From an uncultured Lachnospiraceae bacterium (GTDB lineage Bacteria; Bacillota; Clostridia; Lachnospirales; Lachnospiraceae), in assembly GCA_947594085.1 (NCBI GenBank), contig CANQEB010000138.1, positions 1-6,543 of the forward strand: 6,543 nucleotides of DNA. Reading direction: 5' to 3'. Shown piece by piece: positions 5,827-6,543 of this stretch (positions are counted from its first letter, which is position 1; the number at the start of each line of letters is the position of its first letter). Both the position numbers and the translations under genes were made by a program. The notes beneath the pieces are model-generated. The model searched no databases. It was not told the origin of the DNA and saw only the letters and a list, made by a program, of their open reading frames with translations.

Positions 5827-6543
5827 ATGTCAGGAAAATTAAAACAGTATTTCCCGATCATTCGGGAAAAGGCGGAGATCCTTGAGGAAATCCACAGCAG
5901 CCCGTTTCTGGAGGAGCAATTTGAGGAATGGACGCAGGAGCAGCAGAAAGAGTTCCTTGATATTTGCACAGGTGTGAAGGGGGCGAAAATTCTATACGAC
6001 ACATTTTTCAAGGAGATCATGGACCCGGAGTACCGACCGGAGCGTCTGAACAGGCTGCTTTCACTGTTGCTTGGGAAGTCGGTTGAGGTCGAAGTGATGC
6101 TGCAGAATGATTCTCCCCGCATTGCGGGTGAAAAAACGCTTTTGAGTATGGATCTCGTCGTGCGGTTTGAGGACGGCAGTATCGCGAATATTGAAGTGCA
6201 GCGGATTGCTTACCGTTTTCCTGGAGAGCGTGGCGCGACATATTCAGCAGATCTGCTTCTGCGGCAATACCGACATGTACGAAAGGAGTTCAGCAAGACA
6301 AATAAAGGGAAACGGTTTGACTACAGGCGGTTAAAGAGCGTATACACGATCGTGTTATTCGAGAACAGTCCCGAGGAGTTTCGGGCGTACCCGGATACAT
6401 ATCTGCACTGGTTTGAACAGAAGTCGGATACGGGGCTGAAAATGAATCTGTTGCAGAAATATCTGTTTATACCGCTTGACATCTTCGGGGAAAAGATTCA
6501 CAATGAAGGTGTCTCAGATGAAACCGAGGCATGGCTGGCATTT
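5827..6543 (+). CDS. PD-(D/E)XK nuclease-family transposase, Rpn-like (3' end outside window)
   Basis: The first 239 codons are present and the frame stays open to the window edge. The protein resembles the PDDEXK_2 / Rpn 'recombination-promoting nuclease or putative transposase' group, whose members are usually around 300 residues. The N-terminal helices include YDTFFKEIM followed by ERLNRLLSLLLGKSVEVEVML at about 57-90, as expected before the nuclease core. The core has Asp109 in LLSMDLVV, then FEDGSIANIEVQ with Glu123 and Gln125, giving the D-x13-E-x-Q arrangement of this family. A helix with SADLLLRQYRHVRKEF (from 140) and the strand LKSVYTIVLFENSPEEF follow. The active-site residues are intact, so it may be functional. 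The start is fixed by AGGAGG at 5816-5821, 5 bases before ATG. Members of the E. coli Rpn group are DNA endonucleases linked to recombination; whether this one cuts DNA or moves itself is unknown. No terminal inverted repeats or target duplications are visible. Confidence 0.88.
   Translation, partial: MSGKLKQYFPIIREKAEILEEIHSSPFLEEQFEEWTQEQQKEFLDICTGVKGAKILYDTFFKEIMDPEYRPERLNRLLSLLLGKSVEVEVMLQNDSPRIAGEKTLLSMDLVVRFEDGSIANIEVQRIAYRFPGERGATYSADLLLRQYRHVRKEFSKTNKGKRFDYRRLKSVYTIVLFENSPEEFRAYPDTYLHWFEQKSDTGLKMNLLQKYLFIPLDIFGEKIHNEGVSDETEAWLAF

Noticed and set aside
5790..6241. Minus-strand frames of 110 and 74 codons opposite the nuclease gene
   Set aside because: The plus strand encodes the nuclease-family motifs with a perfect AGGAGG, and the minus-strand frames are its shadows.

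Overview
The window looks like a chromosomal segment from a Clostridia-type Firmicute, most likely a gut Lachnospiraceae or close relative. This is inferred from the long-form isoleucyl-tRNA synthetase tail, strong AGGAGG-type ribosome binding sites, a clostridial-style glycogen phosphorylase, and a PD-(D/E)XK 'Rpn-like' nuclease of a kind that is abundant in Lachnospiraceae. No marker settles the species.

Bases 1-3437 are a GC-rich core block with G/C-ending codons. It holds the 3' end of ileS, a 31-base gap, then a complete glycogen phosphorylase gene (glgP). A rho-independent terminator at 3492-3521 closes this unit. Bases 3438-3819 hold no convincing gene. After the terminator the DNA becomes very AT-rich and carries promoter-like hexamers, an imperfect direct repeat and some weak possible RNA hairpins. 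It reads as the promoter and a long leader of the next genes.

Bases 3820-5745 hold two closely spaced genes of unknown function: a 115-residue membrane protein, then a 518-residue exported protein with a peptidoglycan-binding module in the middle and uncharacterised regions on either side. Their spacing of 21 bases suggests co-transcription. The exported gene is visibly AT-richer and uses more A/T-ending codons than the ileS-glgP block. This, with the nuclease gene next door, suggests accessory DNA placed downstream of a housekeeping unit.

From 5827 to the window edge runs the first 239 codons of a PD-(D/E)XK nuclease-family 'transposase'. It has its own plausible promoter, and a perfect inverted repeat covers the -10 element. 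The main points for follow-up are the unassigned exported protein and its membrane partner, the long leader in front of them, and the palindrome at the nuclease promoter. No CRISPR array, tRNA, rRNA or recognised riboswitch was seen.
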